Below are positions 6,237-13,496 of a DNA stretch of 13,496 nt, piece after piece (the first letter of the stretch is position 1; each line of letters begins with the position of its first letter). This DNA is from Cenarchaeum sp. SB0662_bin_33 (GTDB taxonomy: Archaea; Thermoproteota; Nitrososphaeria; Nitrososphaerales; Nitrosopumilaceae). The notes under the pieces are model-generated. The model was not told where the DNA came from, ran no database searches, and saw only the letters and a program-made list of their open reading frames with translations. The DNA lies in the NCBI GenBank assembly GCA_009840065.1, contig VXON01000148.1, positions 1 to 13,496 of the forward strand, in the 5' to 3' direction. The position numbers and the translations under genes were made by a program.

Positions 6237-9011
6237 ATGCCCAAATACACTTGTCCCAAATGTGACTCACCCATAACCATTAGGTCCTCCAATAAAAGAT
6301 GTTTCATATCCTGTACCTGTGGCATATCAATAGCACTACCCGATTATGATGATGAGCCAAACATTGCATATCTAAAATTTCTAGATATTATGGATAAACA
6401 TGGGGGATCGTCTAGTAAGAGTAAGAGGGGTGGGTCCGGGGGGATTGAGGAGTCAGTAGGAGCTAAAGGGCAGGGGGTTTTTAGTGATGAGTATAAATAT
6501 AAGAGAGGCGGACCTGAGGAGATTGAGGATCCTACAGAGCCGATAGGTCTTGGTGATGATGACAATAAGAAGCAGAAGCCTGCAAGTGTTGGAGCCGAAG
6601 AGCCGACAAGGCGCAGGCGGAGAACAAGGAAGGATGTACGGGCACGGGGGGCTGCCGCACAAAAGATACCCCCAAGGCAGAAGCTCAAAGATGCCCCCAA
6701 TGCATTACAGGGGCCGCCACCCACATCTCCGTCTGTGCCTAAACATCGCTCAAAGTCCGAGATTGAGGTCATGATAAAGGGTAAAAGTCCCGACGAGACA
6801 GTTCGCAGTCTTCTATTTACAAAAGATTACTATGTCTGCCAGTATACCGTATCCGACTCGTCCGGACCAGAACCCGGCGATGCCCCCCACCGGTTACAGA
6901 TGAACCAAAAACTATCAGAGTATCTCAAGTCCATAGGAATATCACGTCTGCACAAGTTTCAGCAGGAGTCATACAATGTAATTACAAGTGGAAGAGATGT
7001 CGTCATAGTAGCGCCCACCGCATCAGGTAAGACAGAGTCGTTTTTGATTCCGATAATGCAGGTTTCCTCTGAGATAAAGAGTCCTATGTTTGCATTGCTT
7101 GTATATCCCACAAAGGCGTTGGCCCGGGACCAGTTTGTCAAGATACAGGCCATGGCCGCATCAGTGGGGATAAGCACTGCCGTCTTTGATGGAGATACCC
7201 CCAGGCCCGACAAGTATAAAATAATAGAGTCCCCCCCTGAGATTCTGATAACAAACTTTGATATCATAAATTATCATCTCCCACGCCGGACCGGTTTTGC
7301 AAGCCTGTTGTACGGCGTACGCATACTAGTTATAGATGAGGTTCACACATATACGGGAATATTTGGTAGTAATATTCACCATTTGATCAGGAGACTTGAT
7401 CGGGTCTGTACACACAGATTACAGTTGGTAGCCGCATCCGCCACGGTTGATGAGCCGGTTCGCTTCTGTTCTGCACTTCTAGACCGGGATGTGGAGTTGG
7501 TCAAGACTGATCAGAGGCGTGGGCGCATAGACACAATAATAATGTCAGCACAGGCCGATGGAAAATTTGACATGATACTAGATGTAACCCGCCAACTTAT
7601 GGCAAAAAAACACAAGACACTTGTGTTTAACAACTCACATCGCAGCGCAGAGATTATATCATTGAATGCAAAAAGACATAATCTCGACATTCGCGTACAT
7701 CGCTCCGGCATACCCCTTCAGGATCGCCACAAGGCTGAGGATGAGTTTAAAAACGGAGACCTTATGGCAATCTCCTGTACACCTACCCTGGAGATGGGTA
7801 TTGATATTGGCGCCGTTGATGGTGTGGTTTCATCGCTGGTCCCTGTAAATCGATTGTTGCAGAGGGTAGGCCGAGCTGCGCGCCGACAGCATAGGGGATA
7901 CGCGGTACTAGCACTAGGGGATGACCCCATATCCCAGTATTATGAAAACAGTCCTCAGGACTACTTTGAGGACTCTGAGATGTTGTATATAGACCCAACA
8001 AACCCCATAGTGCAAGAGTATCATGTGGCGGCCATGTCAATGGATGCCCCCCTGCACACGCAGGATGTACCCATTGAGCATCAACCAGCCATACAGCGAT
8101 GTGTCGATGCGGGTTTGATACAGGTTCATGATGACAGTATTGTTCCGGTACGCGACAGTATAAATCGTCAGCTTGCAGAATATAGTATTCGGGGAGTGGG
8201 TGAGAGTATACGTATAATGGTAAACGGTAGGGAACGGGGTACGCGCGCCCTCCCCATGGCTCTGATCGAGTTGTACACAGGTGCCACGTATTACATGGGT
8301 GGGATAGCATACAGTGTTAAGAATCTGGATGTGTACACCTCAAAGACCGCTCGCCTTAAAAAAGCAGAGCCATACAGTGCCAGTACATATCCAGAGTACG
8401 TGGCAGTACCCACAATCACAAAGATACATGACACCAGAATGATATGGAATACACAGATGGCTCACTGCACACTAAAGATACAGATGAGTGTTACTGGATA
8501 TTACAAGAAGAAGAGGCCTGAAAAGATAATACCTCTGGATGTGCCACACACATACGACTATATCACAAAGGGTTTGGTGTTCTGTGCACCACTAGGTGAT
8601 GTGACACCTGACGAAAGAAACACCCTATATGGGAACGTGTGCCATACCGTTGAGCACATCATTAGAGAGGGTGGCAGCATGATAACTGGTGGTGCCGCAC
8701 ATGATATGGGTGGAATTTCACTAGGGTGCAGGGGTGCAATATTTGTGTATGATAATGCAGTTGGTGGGAATGGTGCTGCCCGGGTCCTGTACGACAAGAT
8801 GGAGATGGTGATGGAGAGGAGTGCCGAGATACTGCGATTGTGCCCCTGCAGGAATGACTCTGGCTGTCCCCGGTGTACATATTCATATAATTGTGGCCAC
8901 AACAACAGACAGCTCCACAAACTCGGTGGTCTGATGGTTCTAGAGAGCATAATGCGCGGGGATGAGAGCCGCCTTGAAGATGTATTTTCCAACGGGTTGT
9001 ATCATACATGA
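6237..9011 (+). CDS. Hrq1/MrfA-like superfamily 2 helicase with C-terminal DUF1998 zinc domain
   Basis: A superfamily 2 DNA helicase of the YprA/MrfA/Hrq1 type; known members act in repair of DNA crosslinks and other lesions. In order: an N-terminal zinc ribbon (Cys6, Cys9, Cys26, Cys28, with Cys22 as alternative); a charged low-complexity linker (about 60-170, with an RRRRR cluster and Pro-rich end); the helicase core with Walker A APTASGKTES (259-268) and DEVH box (367-370), SATVDEP and the second RecA lobe with a GRAARR finger; and the C-terminal DUF1998/MZB domain with Cys869, Cys871, Cys877, Cys880 and Cys886 in CPCRNDSGCPRC plus NCGH. All catalytic motifs are intact. The N-terminal ribbon and linker are not part of the classic YprA layout and look lineage-specific. 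It starts 41 bases after tatA, with CTAAATA at 6204-6210 as a possible TATA box. Its MrfB nuclease partner is not present. Confidence 0.88.
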   Translation: MPKYTCPKCDSPITIRSSNKRCFISCTCGISIALPDYDDEPNIAYLKFLDIMDKHGGSSSKSKRGGSGGIEESVGAKGQGVFSDEYKYKRGGPEEIEDPTEPIGLGDDDNKKQKPASVGAEEPTRRRRRTRKDVRARGAAAQKIPPRQKLKDAPNALQGPPPTSPSVPKHRSKSEIEVMIKGKSPDETVRSLLFTKDYYVCQYTVSDSSGPEPGDAPHRLQMNQKLSEYLKSIGISRLHKFQQESYNVITSGRDVVIVAPTASGKTESFLIPIMQVSSEIKSPMFALLVYPTKALARDQFVKIQAMAASVGISTAVFDGDTPRPDKYKIIESPPEILITNFDIINYHLPRRTGFASLLYGVRILVIDEVHTYTGIFGSNIHHLIRRLDRVCTHRLQLVAASATVDEPVRFCSALLDRDVELVKTDQRRGRIDTIIMSAQADGKFDMILDVTRQLMAKKHKTLVFNNSHRSAEIISLNAKRHNLDIRVHRSGIPLQDRHKAEDEFKNGDLMAISCTPTLEMGIDIGAVDGVVSSLVPVNRLLQRVGRAARRQHRGYAVLALGDDPISQYYENSPQDYFEDSEMLYIDPTNPIVQEYHVAAMSMDAPLHTQDVPIEHQPAIQRCVDAGLIQVHDDSIVPVRDSINRQLAEYSIRGVGESIRIMVNGRERGTRALPMALIELYTGATYYMGGIAYSVKNLDVYTSKTARLKKAEPYSASTYPEYVAVPTITKIHDTRMIWNTQMAHCTLKIQMSVTGYYKKKRPEKIIPLDVPHTYDYITKGLVFCAPLGDVTPDERNTLYGNVCHTVEHIIREGGSMITGGAAHDMGGISLGCRGAIFVYDNAVGGNGAARVLYDKMEMVMERSAEILRLCPCRNDSGCPRCTYSYNCGHNNRQLHKLGGLMVLESIMRGDESRLEDVFSNGLYHT

Positions 9012-9029
9012 TATGTGGTGCGCATTGGG

Positions 9030-9037
9030 ATAAATAT
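9030..9037 (+). promoter_or_regulatory. TATA box for the SDR-topoisomerase unit
   Basis: ATAAATAT is centred about 26 bases upstream of the ATG at 9059, predicting leaderless transcription of the dehydrogenase gene. As topoisomerase IB begins nine bases after the dehydrogenase stop, the same promoter probably drives both. Confidence 0.6.
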
Positions 9038-9058
9038 GGCTGAATTAATTGATTTTTC

Positions 9059-9883
9059 ATGAAGACTGCGCTGGTAACAGGATGCTCATCAGGCATAGGA
9101 TTGTATACCGCCATCGCCTTGGCCAAGGACGGCTATGCCGTACATGCTACCATGAGAGACACATCAAAAGATGCCGAAATCCGAAGTGTTGCCAGTAAAG
9201 AGTCGGTAGACGTGCTGGTATCCCAGCTTGATGTTAGTGATGAGGCCTCCATATCATCTGCCATAACCTCCATAGCAGAGCAGTCGGGCACAATAGACGT
9301 ACTGGTGAATAATGCGGGCTTTGGTCAGTTTGGCGCAATTGAAGACACTGCCATGTCAGACTTTAGGAGCCAGTTTGATACAAACTACTTTGGTGTTGTA
9401 TCGATTATACAAAAGGTGCTGCCATATATGCGCTCCCAAAAGTCAGGCAGAATCATAAACATAGGCTCGGTGGTCGGACGCATGGGTCTGCCCTGCTCAC
9501 CTGCGTATATAAGCTCAAAATTTGCTCTTGAAGGACTCACCGAATGCCTCAGGTACGAGGTCGATCAGTTCAACATACAGGCCACGGTGATAGAGCCGGG
9601 CGTGATAAAGACACAGTTCATCAAATCCATGAAGATAGCCCAGCCTAGCAATGAGGTCTACACAAATATGCTGAACCACATAATGTCGGGCCTAGAGATG
9701 ATGGTACAGATGGGCACGGATCCCAAGGTGGTAGCAGATGCAGTGCTTGATGCCATACATGAAGAGAGTATGCAGCCTAGATATGTGGTGGGGGCGGATG
9801 CAAATATGTTTGTAAATGTTAAAAAATCCAGAACCGATGCCGAATTTGAAGATTTTATGAAGAAGGAGGTGTTTCCTCAATAG
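9059..9883 (+). CDS. Short-chain dehydrogenase/reductase (SDR)
   Basis: A classical SDR oxidoreductase using NAD(P)(H). The cofactor motif TGCSSGIG is at residues 7-14, NNAG at 84-87, and the catalytic residues Ser137, Tyr150 and Lys154 (YISSK) are all present, with Asn of the tetrad probably in the FDTNYFG segment. The sequence after the active site (PGVIKTQF) and a C-terminal helical extension give 274 residues, close to the usual length. The Arg in MRDTS at the end of the second strand suggests NADPH preference (inference). The substrate cannot be told; SDRs act on sugars, lipids, retinoids and many other compounds. The ATG is placed by the TATA box at 9030-9037. It is probably co-transcribed with the topoisomerase IB gene that begins nine bases after its stop; no functional link between them is known to me. 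Confidence 0.88.
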   Translation: MKTALVTGCSSGIGLYTAIALAKDGYAVHATMRDTSKDAEIRSVASKESVDVLVSQLDVSDEASISSAITSIAEQSGTIDVLVNNAGFGQFGAIEDTAMSDFRSQFDTNYFGVVSIIQKVLPYMRSQKSGRIINIGSVVGRMGLPCSPAYISSKFALEGLTECLRYEVDQFNIQATVIEPGVIKTQFIKSMKIAQPSNEVYTNMLNHIMSGLEMMVQMGTDPKVVADAVLDAIHEESMQPRYVVGADANMFVNVKKSRTDAEFEDFMKKEVFPQ

Positions 9884-9892
9884 GGGGCAACA

Positions 9893-11575
9893 ATGGATGT
9901 CCTAAAATGGAAGACGTTACGCCACAATGGCATACTACTACCTCCACCATATATACGTCAAAATATTAAATTAAAGATAAAAGGTAAGCATGTAGAGTTA
10001 ACTGATATACAGGAGGAGATGGTATATCAGTGGGCAAAAAAAAAGGACACGCCATACGTACAGGATGCCGGATTCCGCAAAAATTTTGTAAACGACTTTA
10101 TGGCTACGTTTGACAAAAAGACAAAGATTAGATATGGGGATCTGGACTTTGAAGACGCGTTCAGACTAGTAGACCAAGAAAAGGAGGCAAAACTTCTCAT
10201 GACAAAAGAGGAGAGGAGAGAGCTAGCTGCATCTCGTAAGGCAAAGCGTGAGGAACTCAAGCAAAAGTATGGAGTCGCAATGATAGATGGTGAGGAGGTA
10301 GAACTAGGAAATTACATGGCCGAGCCGCCGGGAATATTTATTGGTCGGGGGGAGCATCCGTCTAGAGGCAAGTGGAAACCCCGCATATCACAGAGAGACG
10401 TAATACTAAACATGGACAAAAAAGCCAAACCGCCTCCCGGTGACTGGGGGGGAGTTGTGCATGAGCGCAGTAGTGTCTGGATAGCAAAATGGACAGACAA
10501 GTTGACCGGTAAAACAAAATACGTCTGGCTGGCCGATACGTCAAAGCAGAAACAAGACATGGACAAGGTAAAGTATGAAAAGGCAGTAATGCTGGCAAAC
10601 AACATTGACAAAATAAAAGAGTCACTATATCGCGACATGTCTGATAAAAAACTATCAAAGATAGCCACAGCATGCTATCTGATATACAGGACGGCCATGA
10701 GGGTAGGAGATGAAAAAAATGAAGAAGAGGCCGATACGGTTGGGGCCACCACCCTGCGCAAGGAACATGTCAGTATAGATAAAAACGTGATAAAGTTGGA
10801 TTTTTTAGGAAAAGATAGTGTCCGCTGGAAGGAGACCATCACACTAGAAGGGCATGAGATGCAGTTTAGGGACAACATGTTGGATTTAATCAGCAACAAG
10901 AAAGAGACTGATGAAGTATTTGATAATGTAAAGTCACAGACGGTAAACAAGTACCTATCAGGCATAATAAACGGGGTCACTGCAAAGGTATTCAGGACAT
11001 ATTTAGCTACAAAAGTGGTTACCAAGTATCTCTCGGAACATGATGATCTAAAGAATGCATCCATATCCCAGATATTATATCATGCCAAAATGGCAAACCT
11101 TCAGGCAGCCATGCGATGCAACCACAAGAGGGCCATACCAAAGACTTTCAAACAATCCTTACAGAAAAAGAAGGATAATCTTAAAAAAATAAAACTGCAA
11201 AACACATGGGCAAAGACTGAAGAGACGATAAAAAATGTTAAAAAAACCAAGCCAAAGACCGCAAAACAGAAGGAGAAGCAGCGCGAACGGCTCAAGCGGC
11301 TTCGCGCAACAGTAAAGCAGAGGAAGCAGAGGCATAACGAGCGCGTGGAGAAGCAGTCGCTACTGATTAATTTGGTACAAAATACCCGGGATTATAATCT
11401 TGGAACATCACTCCGTAATTATATAGACCCCCGGGTAATAAAGGCCTGGACCGATGAGATGTCCATAGAGTGGGAGAAGATGTACACCACCGCATTACAA
11501 AAAAAATTTTTGTGGGTTGGAAAGGAAAAGACATCTTGGAGTAAGGTAAAGAGTGGCGTGTATAATTTGGATTGA
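9893..11575 (+). CDS. Eukaryote-type DNA topoisomerase IB
   Basis: A type IB topoisomerase that relaxes positive and negative supercoils by nicking one strand through a 3'-phosphotyrosine. All active-site residues of the eukaryotic enzyme have counterparts: Arg270 (in AMRVGDEKN; human Arg488), Lys307 (FLGKDS; Lys532), Arg368 (VFRTYLATK; Arg590), His411 (CNHKRA; His632) and the nucleophile Tyr510 (SLRNYIDPRV; Tyr723). The core begins near the N-terminus with KWKTLRHNGILLPPPY, so the long charged N-terminal domain of eukaryotic enzymes is missing. A highly basic Lys/Arg coiled-coil linker runs from about 420 to 490. The length of 560 matches archaeal homologues, which are diagnostic of Thaumarchaeota and relatives. 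It starts nine bases after the SDR stop; GGGGG five bases before the ATG is a weak Shine-Dalgarno candidate. Confidence 0.97.
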   Translation: MDVLKWKTLRHNGILLPPPYIRQNIKLKIKGKHVELTDIQEEMVYQWAKKKDTPYVQDAGFRKNFVNDFMATFDKKTKIRYGDLDFEDAFRLVDQEKEAKLLMTKEERRELAASRKAKREELKQKYGVAMIDGEEVELGNYMAEPPGIFIGRGEHPSRGKWKPRISQRDVILNMDKKAKPPPGDWGGVVHERSSVWIAKWTDKLTGKTKYVWLADTSKQKQDMDKVKYEKAVMLANNIDKIKESLYRDMSDKKLSKIATACYLIYRTAMRVGDEKNEEEADTVGATTLRKEHVSIDKNVIKLDFLGKDSVRWKETITLEGHEMQFRDNMLDLISNKKETDEVFDNVKSQTVNKYLSGIINGVTAKVFRTYLATKVVTKYLSEHDDLKNASISQILYHAKMANLQAAMRCNHKRAIPKTFKQSLQKKKDNLKKIKLQNTWAKTEETIKNVKKTKPKTAKQKEKQRERLKRLRATVKQRKQRHNERVEKQSLLINLVQNTRDYNLGTSLRNYIDPRVIKAWTDEMSIEWEKMYTTALQKKFLWVGKEKTSWSKVKSGVYNLD

Positions 11576-11616
11576 CATGCTCTGATATGTAATCGCCCAT
11601 ATGTGAAAAAAAGAAT

Positions 11617-11626
11617 CATTTAATTT
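11617..11626 (+). promoter_or_regulatory. Possible TATA box for the tRNA gene
   Basis: CATTTAATTT is centred about 29 bases upstream of the mature tRNA 5' end, which predicts a transcript with a leader of a few bases. A second AT-rich stretch, TTAAAATAC at 11630-11638, would place the start inside the tRNA and is less suitable. Confidence 0.4.
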
Positions 11627-11650
11627 CTGTTAAAATACACATAATGTAGT

Positions 11651-11756
11651 GCCGGGGTAGCTCAGCCTGGTTAGAGTGCCAGTTTGGTGTAAAGAACCCC
11701 CTCCAAAGGTAAAACTCATAATCTGGAGGTCGCGGGTTCGAAACCCGCCCCCGGCA
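11651..11756 (+). tRNA. tRNA-Met (CAT), elongator type, with a non-canonical intron
   Basis: The acceptor stem GCCGGGG (11651-11657) pairs perfectly with CCCCGGC (11749-11755), followed by discriminator A. The D arm is GCTC/GAGT, and the T arm is GCGGG-TTCGAAA-CCCGC (11732-11748). The anticodon stem closes only if bases 11683-11713 are removed: CCAG plus A11714 then pairs with TCTGG (11722-11726) around the loop CTCATAA, with anticodon CAT at 11717-11719. The intron therefore lies between tRNA positions 30 and 31. The first base pair G-C and CCAGA stem fit elongator Met rather than initiator Met, which has A1-U72 and G-rich anticodon stem pairs. A tRNA-Ile2 whose CAT is modified is an alternative, less likely from the acceptor sequence. 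CCA is not encoded. Confidence 0.93.
11683..11713 (+). other. 31-nt bulge-helix-bulge intron in tRNA-Met
   Basis: The intron begins TTTGG and ends GGTAAA. It folds with the flanking exons into the archaeal splicing motif: outer helix GAG (11674-11676) with CTC (11715-11717), central helix TGCC (11677-11680) with GGTA (11708-11711), bulges AG^T and AA^A with cuts after the second base, and an inner stem of TTTGG or TTGG with CCAAA. This structure independently fixes the cut sites at 11682/11683 and 11713/11714. It would be removed by the splicing endonuclease, of the broad-specificity form that accepts introns away from position 37/38. Confidence 0.88.
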
Positions 11757-12056
11757 TATATCTTTCTTGTCAGTATGGTGTCAATCAGACGTACAGTCAA
11801 TATACGAATGGTTCCTCCTGCATAAACAAAGGGGTTTTTGGATTGTCTAAATTTTGGAGAGTAGCTCGCCAAGGGGAGGGCCATCCTAGAATATAACCGG
11901 CTCCGGTGGGCCAAACCGCCTAGACATACCGATACCCTTGCATGGTGCCCCACCAGAGTCGGTGTACTATACAGCACTGCCCTTCAGCGATATAATATAC
12001 GGATTGCTACCTCATGCAGCATAATAATAAATGTGGTAGAGTGTTGTGCACAGTAG
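11757..12056. other. 300-bp non-coding spacer after the tRNA
   Basis: No coding sequence is supported here. A T-rich tract directly after the tRNA (ATATCTTTCTTG) may end its transcript. AT-rich boxes near 11990-12001 (GATATAATATAC) and 12021-12032 are promoter candidates for the next gene. The rest is unassigned. Confidence 0.55.
12021..12032 (+). promoter_or_regulatory. TATA-like box for the 399-residue gene
   Basis: ATAATAATAAAT ends about 25 bases upstream of the TTG at 12057, the right distance for leaderless transcription starting at or near that codon. It supports the TTG as the start, since an in-frame TAG lies directly before it. Confidence 0.45.
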
Positions 12057-13256
12057 TTGCCAGAATATGAAGAATTTGTAGAAGCACTCTTTGATCAGTT
12101 GCATGTAGAACTCAATGAAGAGTCTGAAATCAATAACATATACGAGAACATACCTAGCGATGCTCCCACTTTTGAGACATTAGAGTCCGTATCAAATTCT
12201 GTATTTCCGTCCATGCAGCAGAAGGCAGCAGATTTTTTGCAGTTGTCTCCAAACAAAAACCTGCGCTTAGAGTATCCGGAATTATCAGAATTAAAAAATA
12301 TAAAGGGTAAAAAAGTATTTTGTCATGAAGATTCAGGGCAATATGTGACCAAATTGTTTGGGGCCGTGTCTGCACTTGATGCCAGATGTATAGTGAAACT
12401 AATCGAGGAAAATCCGGCTAGGTATCTAGTATATTCCACTTATGCCATACAATACATCTCCAAAATAACCACCACATATGGTGATTATATGGATAATGTC
12501 ATATTTATTAACAAATTTATACTAAAACGATACCCTGGAATAATACTTCACAAGATGGGAAATACTCCATCCAATTTTGAGCGTGTTCGCTCTGGATACA
12601 TTGGAGCCTTAAAGATGACAATTCTAGAAGAGTGCATACACTCAATGCAAAAGTCGCTATATGAACAAAACCGCCAGGCGGCAATTGAGGTCAATATGAT
12701 TAATGAAGAGATTGCCCAAACCATACTACTCATGAATAGTAGAGATGTAAAGGCACTATCGACATATCTGAAACTACAGTCTGTTCCAGACGAATTTCCT
12801 TTTGCGCAAAAGGCGAATTTATTCTTCTTTCTAAATCCGGACCACTTTCTGCATAATCAGATTGGGCCGGATATAATGACCTGTACGCATGTAAACATCG
12901 ACAAAAAAATATCCGAACACTTTCCCGAACTTCTTTCGTTGTACAGAGAATGGCTTCCCTTCATAAAAAGCCACCATGCTGCATTTACCGTAATGGAGGG
13001 TATGGCCGCATATGCCCTGAAACATATTTTGGAGAAGGATGTGAATTATTTAGAGTACAAAAATACGTTCATGCCCACAAGTACCACGACATATCAGGTC
13101 CGTAAGGATATGGGAATGGATTTTGTTGAATATGTAACGAAAAATATGGGTAATGCGTCCTTTGCAAAAATACTCGAGTCCCCTCCAACCACCAATGAAT
13201 TAAAGGATCCTGCAAAGTATGTCCAACGTGTTAATCCCAAGGGTGTCGCTAGCTAA
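12057..13256 (+). CDS. Protein of unknown function with an EExxH motif
   Basis: A 399-residue protein, mostly helical in appearance, with no signal peptide or membrane segment and no family I recognise. The start must be TTG 12057 or later, because TAG precedes it in frame; the TATA-like box at 12021-12032 favours the TTG. The first 50 residues are acidic. At 191-195 is EECIH within LEECIHSMQ, and at 314-319 EGMAAY. This arrangement resembles zinc metallopeptidases of the gluzincin type (HExxH, then a Glu in a second helix, often in an EGxAxY context), but the first His of HExxH is Glu here. It may thus be a degenerate or variant metalloprotein, or the likeness may be chance. The codon use resembles its neighbours. 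It stands alone downstream of the tRNA with no partner gene. Confidence 0.75.
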   Translation: MPEYEEFVEALFDQLHVELNEESEINNIYENIPSDAPTFETLESVSNSVFPSMQQKAADFLQLSPNKNLRLEYPELSELKNIKGKKVFCHEDSGQYVTKLFGAVSALDARCIVKLIEENPARYLVYSTYAIQYISKITTTYGDYMDNVIFINKFILKRYPGIILHKMGNTPSNFERVRSGYIGALKMTILEECIHSMQKSLYEQNRQAAIEVNMINEEIAQTILLMNSRDVKALSTYLKLQSVPDEFPFAQKANLFFFLNPDHFLHNQIGPDIMTCTHVNIDKKISEHFPELLSLYREWLPFIKSHHAAFTVMEGMAAYALKHILEKDVNYLEYKNTFMPTSTTTYQVRKDMGMDFVEYVTKNMGNASFAKILESPPTTNELKDPAKYVQRVNPKGVAS

Positions 13257-13496
13257 AAATATACCACCCAGAGTTTATGCATGACTGCACCTATCTATAT
13301 TTTTAGGTCCGGTTGCATTATAATATGTCATGCCTGCACATTATATCGGATACCATAGTCACAGACTTGCTGCAAGACTTTTGTTCAGTTATTACCAATA
13401 ATACGATCCGTGTGTAGATGTTGATTGGAAATTATCATATATTTGTATGAACCAAGCTTTTTTCACAATATAATTAAACCATCAAACACCTCATTT
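13257..13496. other. Non-coding right flank
   Basis: No coding sequence is supported in these 240 bases. A short T run (13300-13304) may terminate the preceding gene. TTATAATAT near 13319-13327 resembles a TATA box, but no gene follows within the window. The terminal inverted repeat occupies the last 52 bases. Confidence 0.6.
13445..13496 (-). repeat. Terminal inverted repeat, right copy
   Basis: On the minus strand this copy reads AAATGAGGTGTTTGATGG and so on, matching bases 4-55 at 50 of 52 positions. The window ends exactly at the outer edge of this copy. See the left copy for interpretation. Confidence 0.9.

Noticed and set aside
7783..8310. A 175-residue minus-strand frame within the helicase gene
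   Set aside because: It lies wholly inside a complete helicase core; composition rich in His, Pro and Trp is typical of antisense translation.
9862..9871. GGAGGT as Shine-Dalgarno sequence for topoisomerase IB
   Set aside because: It is more than 20 bases upstream of the ATG at 9893 and inside codons of the dehydrogenase, too far for normal use.
11681..11692. Reading the precursor as tRNA-Thr (GGT) with an intron after position 37
   Set aside because: The 5' half CCAGT would need ACTGG on the 3' side, but TCTGG is present, and the bulge-helix-bulge fold fits the 30/31 junction instead.
11630..11977. A 115-residue minus-strand open frame covering the tRNA
   Set aside because: It runs antisense through the complete tRNA gene, and its sequence there is simply the tRNA complement; no domain or promoter supports it.
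1..13496. CRISPR array, restriction-modification, toxin-antitoxin or prophage genes
   Set aside because: No regularly spaced repeats and no proteins with signatures of such systems were seen on either strand.

Overview
The window looks like a chromosomal piece of an archaeon of the Thaumarchaeota (Nitrososphaerota), probably a marine or sponge-associated relative of Nitrosopumilus and Cenarchaeum. The evidence is a complete eukaryote-type topoisomerase IB, which is a hallmark of that phylum, alongside an archaeal 20S proteasome alpha subunit, a TatA, a tRNA-Met with an archaeal bulge-helix-bulge intron at a non-canonical position, and many genes with a TATA box about 26 bp upstream of the start codon (leaderless transcription). 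Isoleucine is very often encoded by ATA. No rRNA gene is present, so species rank cannot be given.

Layout: 1-364 is AT-rich and non-coding, with a 52-bp repeat at the very edge and the promoter of the first gene. A homocitrate/isopropylmalate synthase-family gene (365-1537) is followed by a possible 43-residue CxxC protein (1579-1710) and a CorA-type transporter (1758-2747). A membrane-anchored extracellular protein of unknown function is encoded on the minus strand (2725-3507) and overlaps corA tail to tail. A 900-bp gene-poor stretch (3508-4407) holds a clear 166-bp MITE-like insertion with 23-bp terminal inverted repeats and an 8-bp target duplication. Next comes a tight plus-strand cluster: psmA, a UbiE-like methyltransferase and tatA, followed by a 924-residue Hrq1/MrfA-like helicase. 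A second unit pairs a short-chain dehydrogenase with topoisomerase IB (9059-11575). The intron-containing tRNA-Met (11651-11756) and a 399-residue unknown gene (12057-13256) close the window.

The 52 bases at the right edge (13445-13496) are an inverted copy of bases 4-55, with 50 of 52 positions matching. Since the genes between are chromosomal housekeeping genes, a dispersed repeat that broke an assembly is the simplest reading, but a 13.5-kb unit bounded by inverted repeats cannot be excluded from this sequence alone.

The genes are mostly ordinary housekeeping: amino-acid synthesis, Mg2+ transport, protein degradation, Tat secretion, DNA repair and supercoil relaxation. I see no CRISPR array, restriction system, toxin-antitoxin pair or transposase gene. 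The least explained parts are the 399-residue protein with an EExxH motif, the 260-residue exoprotein, the two inverted-repeat families and the noncanonical tRNA intron.
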